A model generated the notes under the pieces. It did not search any database, was not told the origin of the DNA, and was given only the letters and a program-made list of their open reading frames with translations. This document shows positions 7,231-13,727 of a stretch of DNA of 14,397 bases, one piece after another (positions within the stretch are counted from its first letter, which is position 1; each line of letters opens with the position of its first letter). The translations under genes were made by a program, and so were the position numbers. Source of the DNA: Clostridiales bacterium (GTDB lineage: Bacteria > Bacillota > Clostridia > Oscillospirales > Butyricicoccaceae); NCBI GenBank assembly GCA_019418305.1, contig DYCA01000007.1, forward strand, positions 29,250-43,646, given 5' to 3'.

Positions 7231-8007
7231 TTAAACAAATTGGATACAGTCGGCATGTCGTTCGGAAACCATGGTCCGCACCTGTGGGAACGCGCCGACA
7301 ATCTGCTCCGCAAATACTGCGGCAATCGGGTTTTCTGTCGGGAAATGCCCCGCATCAACCAGTGTCAACCCCAAAGACTGCGCACGCTGCATCAAATCAT
7401 AGCTGCAATCTCCGATAACAAACGCATCCGCACCCTTTGCCAGCGCATCATCCATCATCTTACCGCAAGCACCGCCGCCAACTGCAACGCGGTGAATGGC
7501 ATGACCGCCGTCACAAAAGCGAACACCACCCGCACGCAGGCATTCCTTTACATATGCGGCAAACTCCTGCGGCTGCATCTCACGCGGCAAGTCCCCCACG
7601 CGACCCAGCATCCGGTTGTCCCCCGCTTCCATGTTGACCACATTTGTCAGAAACAATGCAGCGGCCAGTGCATCATTTACGCCGCCCCACGCGCTGTCTG
7701 CATTGGTATGCATACAAATGAGCGCAACATCATGCTTGATTGCCGCACGCAGCACACGCCCGGTCGCATCGTCCGTCGTCACGCGGCTGACCGAGGTGAA
7801 AATCGCCGGATGATGCGCGACAATCAGCTGTGCACCACGCGCCACCGCTTCCTCCACCACCTGTTCGGTGATATCCAACGCACACAGCGCGGCCGTCACC
7901 GTCTGATTGCGGTCGCCGCACAGCAACCCTACATTATCCCAATGCTCTGCCAGCTCCGGCGGCGCGAACCCTTCCAGAAACGTTAAAATATCCTGTACCG
8001 TACTCAT
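7231..8007 (-). CDS. Nif3-like dinuclear metal center hexameric protein (YqfO/YbgI family)
   Basis: The 258-residue cytoplasmic protein belongs to the Nif3 family, which forms hexameric toroids with a dinuclear metal site; its biochemical role is debated (GTP cyclohydrolase I type 2 is one annotation). Visible family motifs are WDNVGL at 23-28, the metal-binding AHHP with H65 and H66, HTNAD at 100-104, and the C-terminal GHFPTE with H221 and E225. The length matches the short form, which lacks the PII-like insert of longer homologues. Its ATG overlaps the trmK stop as ATGA at 8007-8004, so the two are translationally coupled; the trmK-nif3 pairing is common in Firmicutes. rqcH follows after 12 bases. 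Confidence 0.93.
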   Translation of the reverse strand: MSTVQDILTFLEGFAPPELAEHWDNVGLLCGDRNQTVTAALCALDITEQVVEEAVARGAQLIVAHHPAIFTSVSRVTTDDATGRVLRAAIKHDVALICMHTNADSAWGGVNDALAAALFLTNVVNMEAGDNRMLGRVGDLPREMQPQEFAAYVKECLRAGGVRFCDGGHAIHRVAVGGGACGKMMDDALAKGADAFVIGDCSYDLMQRAQSLGLTLVDAGHFPTENPIAAVFAEQIVGAFPQVRTMVSERHADCIQFV

Positions 8008-8693
8008 TGCAATCCCTCCAATGCTCGTTTAATTTCTAAAACCAACCGACGCTGCATATCCAGACGAGCTGTATCCAATGTGCTTGCTTGTTCCATGCCT
8101 TCTAATGCCCGGTTTTCACGCGTCAGCAATGCCTGCAAATACGCCTTCGTTCCATCCGCTTGCAGCAAGGCGGGAGAAAATGCGCACCGCCAAAGCGGAA
8201 ACTCCTTTTTCTCTGCGCCACCACGTACAGACAGCACCACATACTGTCGCCGATCCTCCCGGCACAGTGTTTCGCGCTCAATGGCATAACCATGCGCCCA
8301 TAGCCATTGGCGCAGCTCGTAGACCATGGTCATCGGCTGCAACAGCAGCAAATGATGACCCTGCGCGCACCAAGGCGCAGCCGCCAATATTTCCGCGATA
8401 GTCTGTCCACCCATGCCGGCGATGCTGACCGTATCACACTCCTCCGGCTGCACAGCGTCCAAACCTGCGGCCAACCGCAGGGAAAGAGAAACGCCATGAT
8501 CCGCCGCATTACGCGCCGCATGTGCCAGCGGGCCTTCTCCGATATCCGATCCAATTGCGGCCGCAATTCTTCCTTCCAGCAGCAAGGACACTGGCAGTTT
8601 GCCGTGGTCAGTGCCGATATCCGCCAGTCTTGCACCCTGCGGAACAAGCGATGCCAGACAGGCAAGCCGCGGCGTTAAAACCATACTTTCCAT
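8004..8693 (-). CDS. trmK: tRNA (adenine(22)-N1)-methyltransferase TrmK
   Basis: The 229-residue class I SAM-dependent methyltransferase makes m1A22 in the D-loop of bacterial tRNAs. The SAM motif I is ADIGTDHGKLP at 24-34, SDIGEGPL lies at 49-56, the conserved IAGMGG at 91-96, and LLQPM at 117-121. A C-terminal helical region rich in Arg and Leu matches the coiled-coil tail of the family. The assigned ATG at 8693 has only a weak GGGTG-like ribosome binding site. The in-frame ATG at 8684 (M4) is an alternative, and neither is decisive. Nif3 overlaps the stop codon. A strong terminator ends about nine bases upstream of the start, leaving no room for a separate promoter between them. Confidence 0.93.
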   Translation of the reverse strand: MESMVLTPRLACLASLVPQGARLADIGTDHGKLPVSLLLEGRIAAAIGSDIGEGPLAHAARNAADHGVSLSLRLAAGLDAVQPEECDTVSIAGMGGQTIAEILAAAPWCAQGHHLLLLQPMTMVYELRQWLWAHGYAIERETLCREDRRQYVVLSVRGGAEKKEFPLWRCAFSPALLQADGTKAYLQALLTRENRALEGMEQASTLDTARLDMQRRLVLEIKRALEGLQ

Positions 8694-8702
8694 ATTACAC
8701 CC

Positions 8703-8729
8703 AAAAAAACAGAGCCGGCGTTTGCCGGC
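8703..8729 (-). terminator. Rho-independent terminator/attenuator between the DUF1858 gene and trmK
   Basis: On the minus strand a 6-bp all-GC stem GCCGGC-AAAC-GCCGGC (8724-8729 with 8714-8719) is followed by TCTG and a run of Ts ending at 8703. It follows the DUF1858 stop at 8743 and directly precedes trmK. Confidence 0.82.
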
Positions 8730-8742
8730 CCCGGTTTTGCTC

Positions 8743-8943
8743 TTATTCGCCCAGAAAAGCGTTCAGCTTTGCAACCAGCTCGTCTGCATTGGTGCCGTGT
8801 ACCATGCAGGCCTCCTCAATGCTTTCGCCCTGCGATGCCGGGCAGCCGAGGCAATGCATGCCAATTTCCATGAAAAACTTTGCCGTATCCAGATTGCGGT
8901 TGAGCACCTCACCAATCGTGGTCTTTTTCGTAATCGCAGCCAT
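8743..8943 (-). CDS. DUF1858 (hybrid-cluster-associated redox disulfide type) small protein
   Basis: This 66-residue protein has the DUF1858 pattern: an N-terminal TTIGEVLNRN, a helix ending in FFMEIGMHCLGCP, then SIEEACMVHG and a C-terminal helix. C31 and C34 form the CxxCP pair and C46 is a third conserved cysteine. The family is small, cytoplasmic and often found beside redox proteins; its exact role is not established. GGAGGT sits five bases before the ATG at 8943. The frame is open upstream to 9003, but that extension would run through the promoter at 8975-9003, so the short form is right. The gene is its own transcription unit, with a promoter and a terminator. Confidence 0.9.
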   Translation of the reverse strand: MAAITKKTTIGEVLNRNLDTAKFFMEIGMHCLGCPASQGESIEEACMVHGTNADELVAKLNAFLGE

Positions 8944-8974
8944 AATAGACCTCCATATATCTTTGTTTGTTACC

Positions 8975-9003
8975 AGTATACCGCAAAGATGCACATATTT
9001 CAA
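8975..9003 (-). promoter_or_regulatory. Sigma-A type promoter of the DUF1858 gene
   Basis: On the minus strand, TTGAAA (8998-9003) and TATACT (8975-8980) each match the consensus in five of six positions, with exactly 17 bases between. The expected transcript would start about 25 bases before the ATG, leaving the GGAGGT site in the leader. Confidence 0.8.
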
Positions 9004-9050
9004 TCACAAATACAAAAAATTCACCGTTTCCTGCGGGTTTCAGCAGATGC

Positions 9051-9083
9051 AAAAAGGGTGTCCGGCAACAACCGGACACCCTT
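9051..9083 (-). terminator. Rho-independent terminator of the zinc-ribbon gene
   Basis: A 12-bp stem AAGGGTGTCCGG / CCGGACACCCTT (9054-9065 with 9072-9083) surrounds a 6-base loop. Read on the minus strand it ends in a T run at 9055-9051. It begins 14 bases after the zinc-ribbon gene's stop. Confidence 0.9.
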
Positions 9084-9096
9084 CTGTTAACTATTC

Positions 9097-9375
9097 TCAG
9101 CCCTGCTCACGCATCTTCGCGAAGCACTCGCTGCAATATACCGGACGGTCAGACTTGGGTTCAAACGGAACACGAGCCTCGCCGCCGCAAGCAGCACAGG
9201 TAGCGGTGAAATACTCACGCGGGCCGCGGGCCGCGTTCTTGCGTGCATCGCGGCAAGCCTTGCAGCGCTGCGGCTCATTCTGGAAACCGCGCTCTGCGTA
9301 GAACTCCTGCTCGCCTGCGGTGAACACAAATTCCTTACCGCATTCCTTGCATACTAAAGTCTTGTCTTCGTACAT
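9097..9375 (-). CDS. Small double zinc-ribbon protein (CxxC...CxxC type)
   Basis: The 92-residue protein carries eight cysteines in four CxxC pairs: C9/C12, C38/C41, C60/C63 and C81/C84. Two zinc ribbons are expected, the first about residues 5-45 with a basic segment after it, the second about 55-88. Proteins of this type are widespread in clostridia and are annotated only as zinc-ribbon domain proteins; nucleic-acid binding or a structural role is possible but not shown. AGAGAGG lies eight bases before the ATG. The gene has its own terminator and a candidate promoter with a perfect -10, so it is a single-gene unit between sigH and the DUF1858 gene. Confidence 0.87.
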   Translation of the reverse strand: MYEDKTLVCKECGKEFVFTAGEQEFYAERGFQNEPQRCKACRDARKNAARGPREYFTATCAACGGEARVPFEPKSDRPVYCSECFAKMREQG

Positions 9376-9417
9376 GGTTTTTACCTCTCTTTGATACCGT
9401 TCCCTCGGGAAACTGAA

Positions 9418-9444
9418 ATTATATGCGCACAGGCTTTCCCGCCT
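9418..9444 (-). promoter_or_regulatory. Candidate promoter of the zinc-ribbon gene
   Basis: On the minus strand a perfect TATAAT stands at 9418-9423, about 42 bases before the ATG. No good -35 sits at 17 bases, so the upstream limit given here is approximate. Just after the expected start of transcription, TTCCC-TC-GGGAA (9400-9411) forms a short inverted repeat that could be a 5' stem or an operator. Confidence 0.5.
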
Positions 9445-9452
9445 GCAAACGC

Positions 9453-10070
9453 CTATTGGGGTTTGATAGCTGCCGATTTTCGCTTAATGCGCTGGATGGC
9501 ATTATCCACAGACTTGATCGGTTTTTGCAGCGCTTCCGACATCTCCTCATAGGATAAGCCGTCCAGAAACAATGTCAAAACCCTCGCCTCGAATTCAGAC
9601 AACAGCGAGTAAAGCTGACGAATCAACTCTTCTCTCTCCTCGTTGCCGATCACCAGCGATTCTGGATCACCAATCGGTGCCGTAACCCGGGTGTGCGATT
9701 CCGCAAGGTCCTCAAACAGAGGTCGATCGATTGACACGGAACGATTCAGCGGATCATGCTTGAGTGAAGAAGCGGCGCGCACAGCGGAAAAAATCTTCCG
9801 CATCACACACAGCTTTGCAAAGGCGCCAAACGGTGCCCCCTTTGACTCGTCATACTCACGCATTGCCTTCATCAGTCCAAGCATACCCTCCTGTATCAAA
9901 TCCTCTGCATCCGCCCCCACCAGAAAATATGGGCGCGCACAGGTTTTCACCAAGCGGGTATATCGTTTGACCAAATTCTCCGCCGCCGAACCGTCTCCCT
10001 GCTGTGCCATACGGCATAGCACTTCGTCGGACAACGGCGTGGATGAAAGCATTTTATAACCATTTCTCAT
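9453..10070 (-). CDS. sigH: RNA polymerase sigma-H factor (sigma-70 family, Spo0H-like)
   Basis: Numbered from the chosen ATG at 10070, the protein has 205 residues. Region 2.1-2.2 has YFLVGADAEDLIQEGMLGLMKA (about 48-69), where DLIQEG is the core-binding segment. Region 2.3-2.4 follows with a KHDPLNRSVSIDRP stretch typical of SigH, and region 4 is a helix-turn-helix near LSYEEMSEALQ, then SVDNAIQRIKRK at the end. SigH drives the switch to early sporulation and stationary-phase genes in endospore formers, and related competence-type roles elsewhere. An upstream extension in frame to 10109 is ruled out because a perfect promoter occupies 10081-10109. Remaining starts are ATG 10070, only about three bases after the expected transcript start, and ATG 10052, with a leader of about 21 bases. 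Neither has a good ribosome binding site. Confidence 0.93.
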   Translation of the reverse strand: MRNGYKMLSSTPLSDEVLCRMAQQGDGSAAENLVKRYTRLVKTCARPYFLVGADAEDLIQEGMLGLMKAMREYDESKGAPFGAFAKLCVMRKIFSAVRAASSLKHDPLNRSVSIDRPLFEDLAESHTRVTAPIGDPESLVIGNEEREELIRQLYSLLSEFEARVLTLFLDGLSYEEMSEALQKPIKSVDNAIQRIKRKSAAIKPQ

Positions 10071-10080
10071 GTCAAGACTC

Positions 10081-10109
10081 ATTATATGCGATACTTCTGG
10101 AAATGTCAA
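10081..10109 (-). promoter_or_regulatory. Perfect consensus sigma-A promoter of sigH
   Basis: On the minus strand, TTGACA (10104-10109) and TATAAT (10081-10086) both match the consensus in six of six positions, with exactly 17 bases between. The last -10 base is ten bases from ATG 10070. CTTGACAT recurs 34 bases downstream, at 10069-10076. Confidence 0.92.
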
Positions 10110-10186
10110 GAAAATTTTGTGAATTCTACTGTTTTGCCTTAAAATAACCTATTCATTTTTGTGATGATTGCCTAATACCCCTGTAT
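10110..10186. other. Intergenic spacer glmS-sigH without a clear terminator
   Basis: This 77-base AT-rich stretch lies between the glmS stop and the sigH promoter. I found no hairpin with a T run on the minus strand, so glmS transcripts may read into sigH. The absence was judged by eye. Confidence 0.4.
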
Positions 10187-12031
10187 TTATTCAACTGTGA
10201 CCGATTTTGCCAGGTTTCGCGGCTTATCGACATCGCAATTTCGCTCCACCGCTACATAGTATGCCAAAAGCTGCATCGGAATAATCGAAAGCGAGGCAGA
10301 AAATTCATACAAGCACTTCGGCAGGCGAATAATATGCTGGCAAACCGATTCATCCCCGGTAAAGTCGTCAGTCGTCACAAGCACCACCACGGCGCCGCGG
10401 GACACAACCTCACGGATATTAGAAACGGTTTTTTCAAACAGGGCGGGCTGCGTCGCCAACGCGACAACCAGTGTCCCCTCTTCAATCAGCGAAATTGTGC
10501 CGTGCTTCAGCTCGCCCGCCGCATACGCTTCCGAGTGGATATATGAAATCTCCTTGAGCTTAAGCGATGCTTCAAGCGCTGCCGCATAGTCCAATCCGCG
10601 TCCCAAGAAGAATACGCTCGGACGGTTGGCGTACAGCGTAGCGATGCGCTGCATATCCTCCTGACACTCAAGCGCCTTCTCGATGCAGGCAGGCAGGCGC
10701 TGTAATTCTGCGCAAAGCGCACGCTCATCGCCAATGGAAATCAGGCCGCGCGTACGGGCAATCTTTACGGAAATGAGATATAATGCGGATAACTGCGCGG
10801 AATACGCCTTGGTCGTTGCCACTGAAATTTCCGGCCCTGCCCATGTGTACAGCACGCCATCCGCTTCACGCGCAATGGTAGAGGATACGACATTGACAAT
10901 TGCAATGGTAAACGCCCCCGCCTGCTTGGCCATACGCATGGCAGCAAGCGTATCCGCAGTCTCACCCGACTGGCTGATGACAATGCACAAATCCTTTTTC
11001 CCAATAATTGGATTCTCATAACGGAACTCGGAAGCAACCTCCGCGGTGCAGCGAATGCGGCACATCGCCTCAATCACGCGCTTACCCACCATGCCTGCGT
11101 GCAGCGCCGAACCACAACCAACGATATGAATATTTTCAATATCCCGCAGACGCTCATCAGTCAAGCCGTTATCCTCAAACACGACCGAATTGTTCTGAAT
11201 GCGCGGATTTACCGTATCCGCTACCGCCTTCGGCTGCTCCATAATCTCCTTGAGCATGAAATGCTGATAGCCGCCTTTTTCCGCAGCGGACATATCCCAG
11301 CTCACGGTCTGCACGGTTTTTTCCACCACGTCACCAAACTCATTCATCACAACGACGCTGTCCGGTCGGACAATAGCAACCTCGTTATCATCCAGAATAA
11401 TATAGTTTTTGGTGCGTCCGATAATTGCAGTAATATCGGATGCAATCATATTCTCGCCTTCACCTACGCCGATAATGAGCGGATTGTCGCGCCGTGCTGC
11501 AACGATTTCCTCCGGGTTATCCATCGACACCACACCCAAAGCGTACGATCCACGAATGCGCTGCACCGCATTGAGAACGGTTTTCGCAAGGTCTTCCTGC
11601 TTGCCCGTATGCAGATAGTCTACCAAATGCGCAACCGTCTCGGTATCGGTCTCTGACTGGAAGGTATAGCCGTGCGCTTCCAGCCGCTCACGCAGTTCCT
11701 TATAATTTTCAATAATACCGTTATGGACAACCGCCACCTTGCCTCTGCCGTCGCGTCCACCCAGATGCGGATGCGAGTTACGGTCGGACGGCTCGCCATG
11801 CGTTGCCCAACGGGTATGTCCAATGCCGCAAGTGCAGTACAGGTCACCCTCTTCGCGGATTTTTTCCTCCAGATTTGCAATACGTCCGCGTGTTTTAACC
11901 ACGCGCAGGCCATCCTTTGTAAACGCTGCGATGCCCGCAGAATCATATCCGCGGTATTCCAAACTGTAAAGTCCTTTAATTAAAATCGGCAGCGCATTTT
12001 CACGTCCCGTAAAACCGACAATTCCACACAT
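10187..12031 (-). CDS. glmS: Glutamine--fructose-6-phosphate aminotransferase (isomerizing)
   Basis: The enzyme makes glucosamine-6-phosphate from fructose-6-phosphate and glutamine, the first step to UDP-GlcNAc. Its 614 residues match the family. The glutaminase domain starts with MCGIVGF, where C2 becomes the N-terminal nucleophile, followed by YRGYDSAG (26-33), GHTRWATHG (71-79), HNGIIENY (103-110) and SETDTE (126-131). Two SIS sugar-phosphate domains follow, with CGSALHAG and ISQSGETADT in the first and the ending DKPRNLAKSVTVE at the C-terminus. GGAGGA stands nine bases before the ATG. The leader contains a glmS ribozyme, so expression is expected to fall when glucosamine-6-phosphate is plentiful. 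glmM, the next pathway step, lies immediately upstream on the same strand. Confidence 0.97.
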   Translation of the reverse strand: MCGIVGFTGRENALPILIKGLYSLEYRGYDSAGIAAFTKDGLRVVKTRGRIANLEEKIREEGDLYCTCGIGHTRWATHGEPSDRNSHPHLGGRDGRGKVAVVHNGIIENYKELRERLEAHGYTFQSETDTETVAHLVDYLHTGKQEDLAKTVLNAVQRIRGSYALGVVSMDNPEEIVAARRDNPLIIGVGEGENMIASDITAIIGRTKNYIILDDNEVAIVRPDSVVVMNEFGDVVEKTVQTVSWDMSAAEKGGYQHFMLKEIMEQPKAVADTVNPRIQNNSVVFEDNGLTDERLRDIENIHIVGCGSALHAGMVGKRVIEAMCRIRCTAEVASEFRYENPIIGKKDLCIVISQSGETADTLAAMRMAKQAGAFTIAIVNVVSSTIAREADGVLYTWAGPEISVATTKAYSAQLSALYLISVKIARTRGLISIGDERALCAELQRLPACIEKALECQEDMQRIATLYANRPSVFFLGRGLDYAAALEASLKLKEISYIHSEAYAAGELKHGTISLIEEGTLVVALATQPALFEKTVSNIREVVSRGAVVVLVTTDDFTGDESVCQHIIRLPKCLYEFSASLSIIPMQLLAYYVAVERNCDVDKPRNLAKSVTVE

Positions 12032-12100
12032 AAAAGTAAATCCTCCAAAAAAGAAGCTGAATTTTTAAAAAAAGATATAAAAATAGTGCGTTATGCATAA

Positions 12101-12242
12101 CCGCTCTGTCCGCACAGTCGCCCGCGCGTTTTAACAGTCTGCTTACGACCAACCCACTCATGGCCGAAGGGCACCCGCCGAAACCTTCGATGAACCCTTT
12201 CCTCGTCAACTGCGATACCGGCTGCACCGCAGTTCTGGCGCT
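12101..12242 (-). ncRNA. glmS ribozyme/riboswitch (GlcN6P-activated self-cleaving RNA)
   Basis: On the minus strand the core elements of the glmS ribozyme appear in the right order. They are AGCGCCAGAACT at the 5' end (12242-12231), then the P2 helix AACTGCG with CGCAGTT (7 bp), AGTTGACGAGG (12211-12201), and TTCATCGAAGGTTTCGGCGG. After that come the pairing AAGGG/CCCTT, CGGCC, and GTAAG near 12143-12147. Cleavage is expected between the A at 12242 and the G at 12241. The P3/P4 end is less clear, so the 3' boundary is approximate; a 12-base palindrome GTTATGCATAAC lies at 12090-12101. Spacing to the glmS ATG is about 70 bases. In B. subtilis, cleavage leads to RNase J decay of the message. 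Confidence 0.95.
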
Positions 12243-12262
12243 TTGTCTGCTATTCACTTGTC

Positions 12263-12290
12263 AGCATACGCTCTCACCTTCCTTCAACAA
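12263..12290 (-). promoter_or_regulatory. Candidate glmS promoter
   Basis: Between the glmM terminator and the ribozyme, the minus strand has TTGTTG (12285-12290) and TATGCT (12263-12268) 16 bases apart. It predicts a transcript start about 14 bases ahead of the ribozyme cleavage site. The -35 overlaps the terminator's T-rich tail, and both hexamers are four-of-six matches. Confidence 0.4.
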
Positions 12291-12319
12291 ACAAGGTGGA
12301 TGTGAAAACCACATCCACC
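12286..12319 (-). terminator. Rho-independent terminator of glmM
   Basis: A 10-bp perfect stem GGTGGATGTG / CACATCCACC (12295-12304 with 12310-12319) has a 5-base loop. On the minus strand it is followed by TTGTTTGTTG. It starts 19 bases after the glmM stop codon. Confidence 0.78.
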
Positions 12320-12337
12320 CCTGTTGGCTCTTTCTTA

Positions 12338-13690
12338 TTATACGACAGACTCGATGACTTTAGCAACCCTTTTTGCCAAAGTATCCACCTGCTCACTGTT
12401 CTTACCTTCCACCATCACACGGACCAGCGCCTCCGTACCGGACGGACGCACAAGAATACGACCGTTTTCAGCCAGTTCCGCCGACGCTTCGTCAATCGCT
12501 GCCTTGACCTCCGGCATCTCCTGCAACGTTGCCTTTTTGTCGTTGGGCACCTTGACGTTAATCATCAGCTGCGGCCACGGCACGACTTCCGCCGCGATTT
12601 CCGAGCACTTCTTGCCGCTCGCCTTAAGAATCGACATAAACTGCAGCGCGGTCAGTTCGCCGTCACCCGTCGAAGCATACTCCAGGAAAATTACATGGCC
12701 GGACTGCTCGCCACCCAGAATATACCCCTTCTGCAGCATCATTTCCAGCACGTATCGATCGCCTACATTGGAGCACTCGATACGCATGCCATTCTTTTCC
12801 GCATAGGCATGCAAGCCCATGTTGGACAGCACTGTCGCCACGAACGCACCGCCGCGCAGCTTGCCCTCTTTCTTCATGTGCGCCGCGCATACCGCCATAA
12901 TACGGTCGCCGTCCAGTTCTTCGCCGGTCTCGTCGACAATCAGGCAGCGGTCAGCATCGCCATCAAAGGCAACACCCAAGTCAAAATCACCGTTACGCAC
13001 ACGCTTTTTCAGCTGTTCCAAATGCGTCGAACCACAGTTATCGTTGATGTTGATACCGTCCGGCTCATAGAAGCGGATTTCCGCCTTGCACTCAACCAGG
13101 CGCATCAGGCGCTCAACCGTGGTCGAAGATGCACCGTTTGCACAGTCCACCGCCACGCGCAATCCAGACAGATCGCCCTTGATGGTTTCCGCCAGATGGT
13201 CGGTGTATTCCACCACCGGATCAATCTTGCTTTTAATCACGCGGCCCAGCTTTTCATGGGTCATCTTCGGAATAGACTCAAAATCGTCTATAAGGTCTTC
13301 GATCTTCGCCTCGGTTGCATCCGGCAGCTTATAGCCGTTGCCCGCAAAAATCTTGATACCGTTATACTCGAAAGAGTTGTGGCTTGCCGAAATGACAATA
13401 CCGGCATCCGCTTTATGCTTGATGGTCAGAAATGCCACCGCCGGCGTTGGAATGACGCCAAGCAACTCCACATCCGCACCGACCGAACAAATACCGGCCA
13501 CCAGCGCATTCTCCAGCATATCCGAAGAAATGCGAGTATCCTTACCGATCAGCAGCTTAGCCTTACCAGTGTGCGTTGCCTCCTGCGTCAGTGCATAGGC
13601 AGCCGCAGCGCCGATCTTAAAGGCCAGCAATGCATCCAATTCCAGATTTGCCACGCCACGAACGCCGTCTGTTCCGAAATATCTACCCAA
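12338..13690 (-). CDS. glmM: Phosphoglucosamine mutase
   Basis: The enzyme converts glucosamine-6-phosphate to glucosamine-1-phosphate, the step after GlmS. From the chosen TTG at 13690 it has 450 residues, the normal family length. It begins (M)GRYFGTDGVRG, exactly as GlmM proteins usually begin. The phosphoserine loop ISASHN has its catalytic Ser at about 103, the Mg-binding loop DGDADR has aspartates at about 243, 245 and 247, and the C-terminal phosphate-binding RPSGTE is present. TTG is preferred because AGGTG sits seven bases upstream and the open frame back to 13747 would add 19 unconserved residues and run into the end of ruvB. ruvB ends 37 bases upstream with no terminator, so the two are probably co-transcribed. 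A terminator and then the ribozyme-controlled glmS follow. Confidence 0.96.
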   Translation of the reverse strand: MGRYFGTDGVRGVANLELDALLAFKIGAAAAYALTQEATHTGKAKLLIGKDTRISSDMLENALVAGICSVGADVELLGVIPTPAVAFLTIKHKADAGIVISASHNSFEYNGIKIFAGNGYKLPDATEAKIEDLIDDFESIPKMTHEKLGRVIKSKIDPVVEYTDHLAETIKGDLSGLRVAVDCANGASSTTVERLMRLVECKAEIRFYEPDGININDNCGSTHLEQLKKRVRNGDFDLGVAFDGDADRCLIVDETGEELDGDRIMAVCAAHMKKEGKLRGGAFVATVLSNMGLHAYAEKNGMRIECSNVGDRYVLEMMLQKGYILGGEQSGHVIFLEYASTGDGELTALQFMSILKASGKKCSEIAAEVVPWPQLMINVKVPNDKKATLQEMPEVKAAIDEASAELAENGRILVRPSGTEALVRVMVEGKNSEQVDTLAKRVAKVIESVV

Positions 13691-13727
13691 TACAAAACAC
13701 CTAACTTTCTTATTTTTAACGACAGTT

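Noticed and set aside
7240..7986. A 248-codon plus-strand frame opposite nif3
   Set aside because: No recognisable motif and no ribosome binding site; the minus strand encodes a clear Nif3 protein with its metal ligands.
8944..9003. Twenty-residue N-terminal extension of the DUF1858 protein
   Set aside because: It would be read through the gene's own -35/-10, and GGAGGT sits correctly before ATG 8943.
9425..9446. CAGGC/GCCTG hairpin after sigH as a terminator
   Set aside because: Only five base pairs and no T run after it on the minus strand.
10064..10076. A second promoter from the downstream TTGACA copy
   Set aside because: No -10-like hexamer lies 16-18 bases after it; the sequence there is the sigH coding start.
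12090..12101. The 12-base palindrome GTTATGCATAAC as a protein operator
   Set aside because: It lies at the 3' edge of the ribozyme within the leader; nothing else supports a regulator site, so it is noted only as part of the leader.
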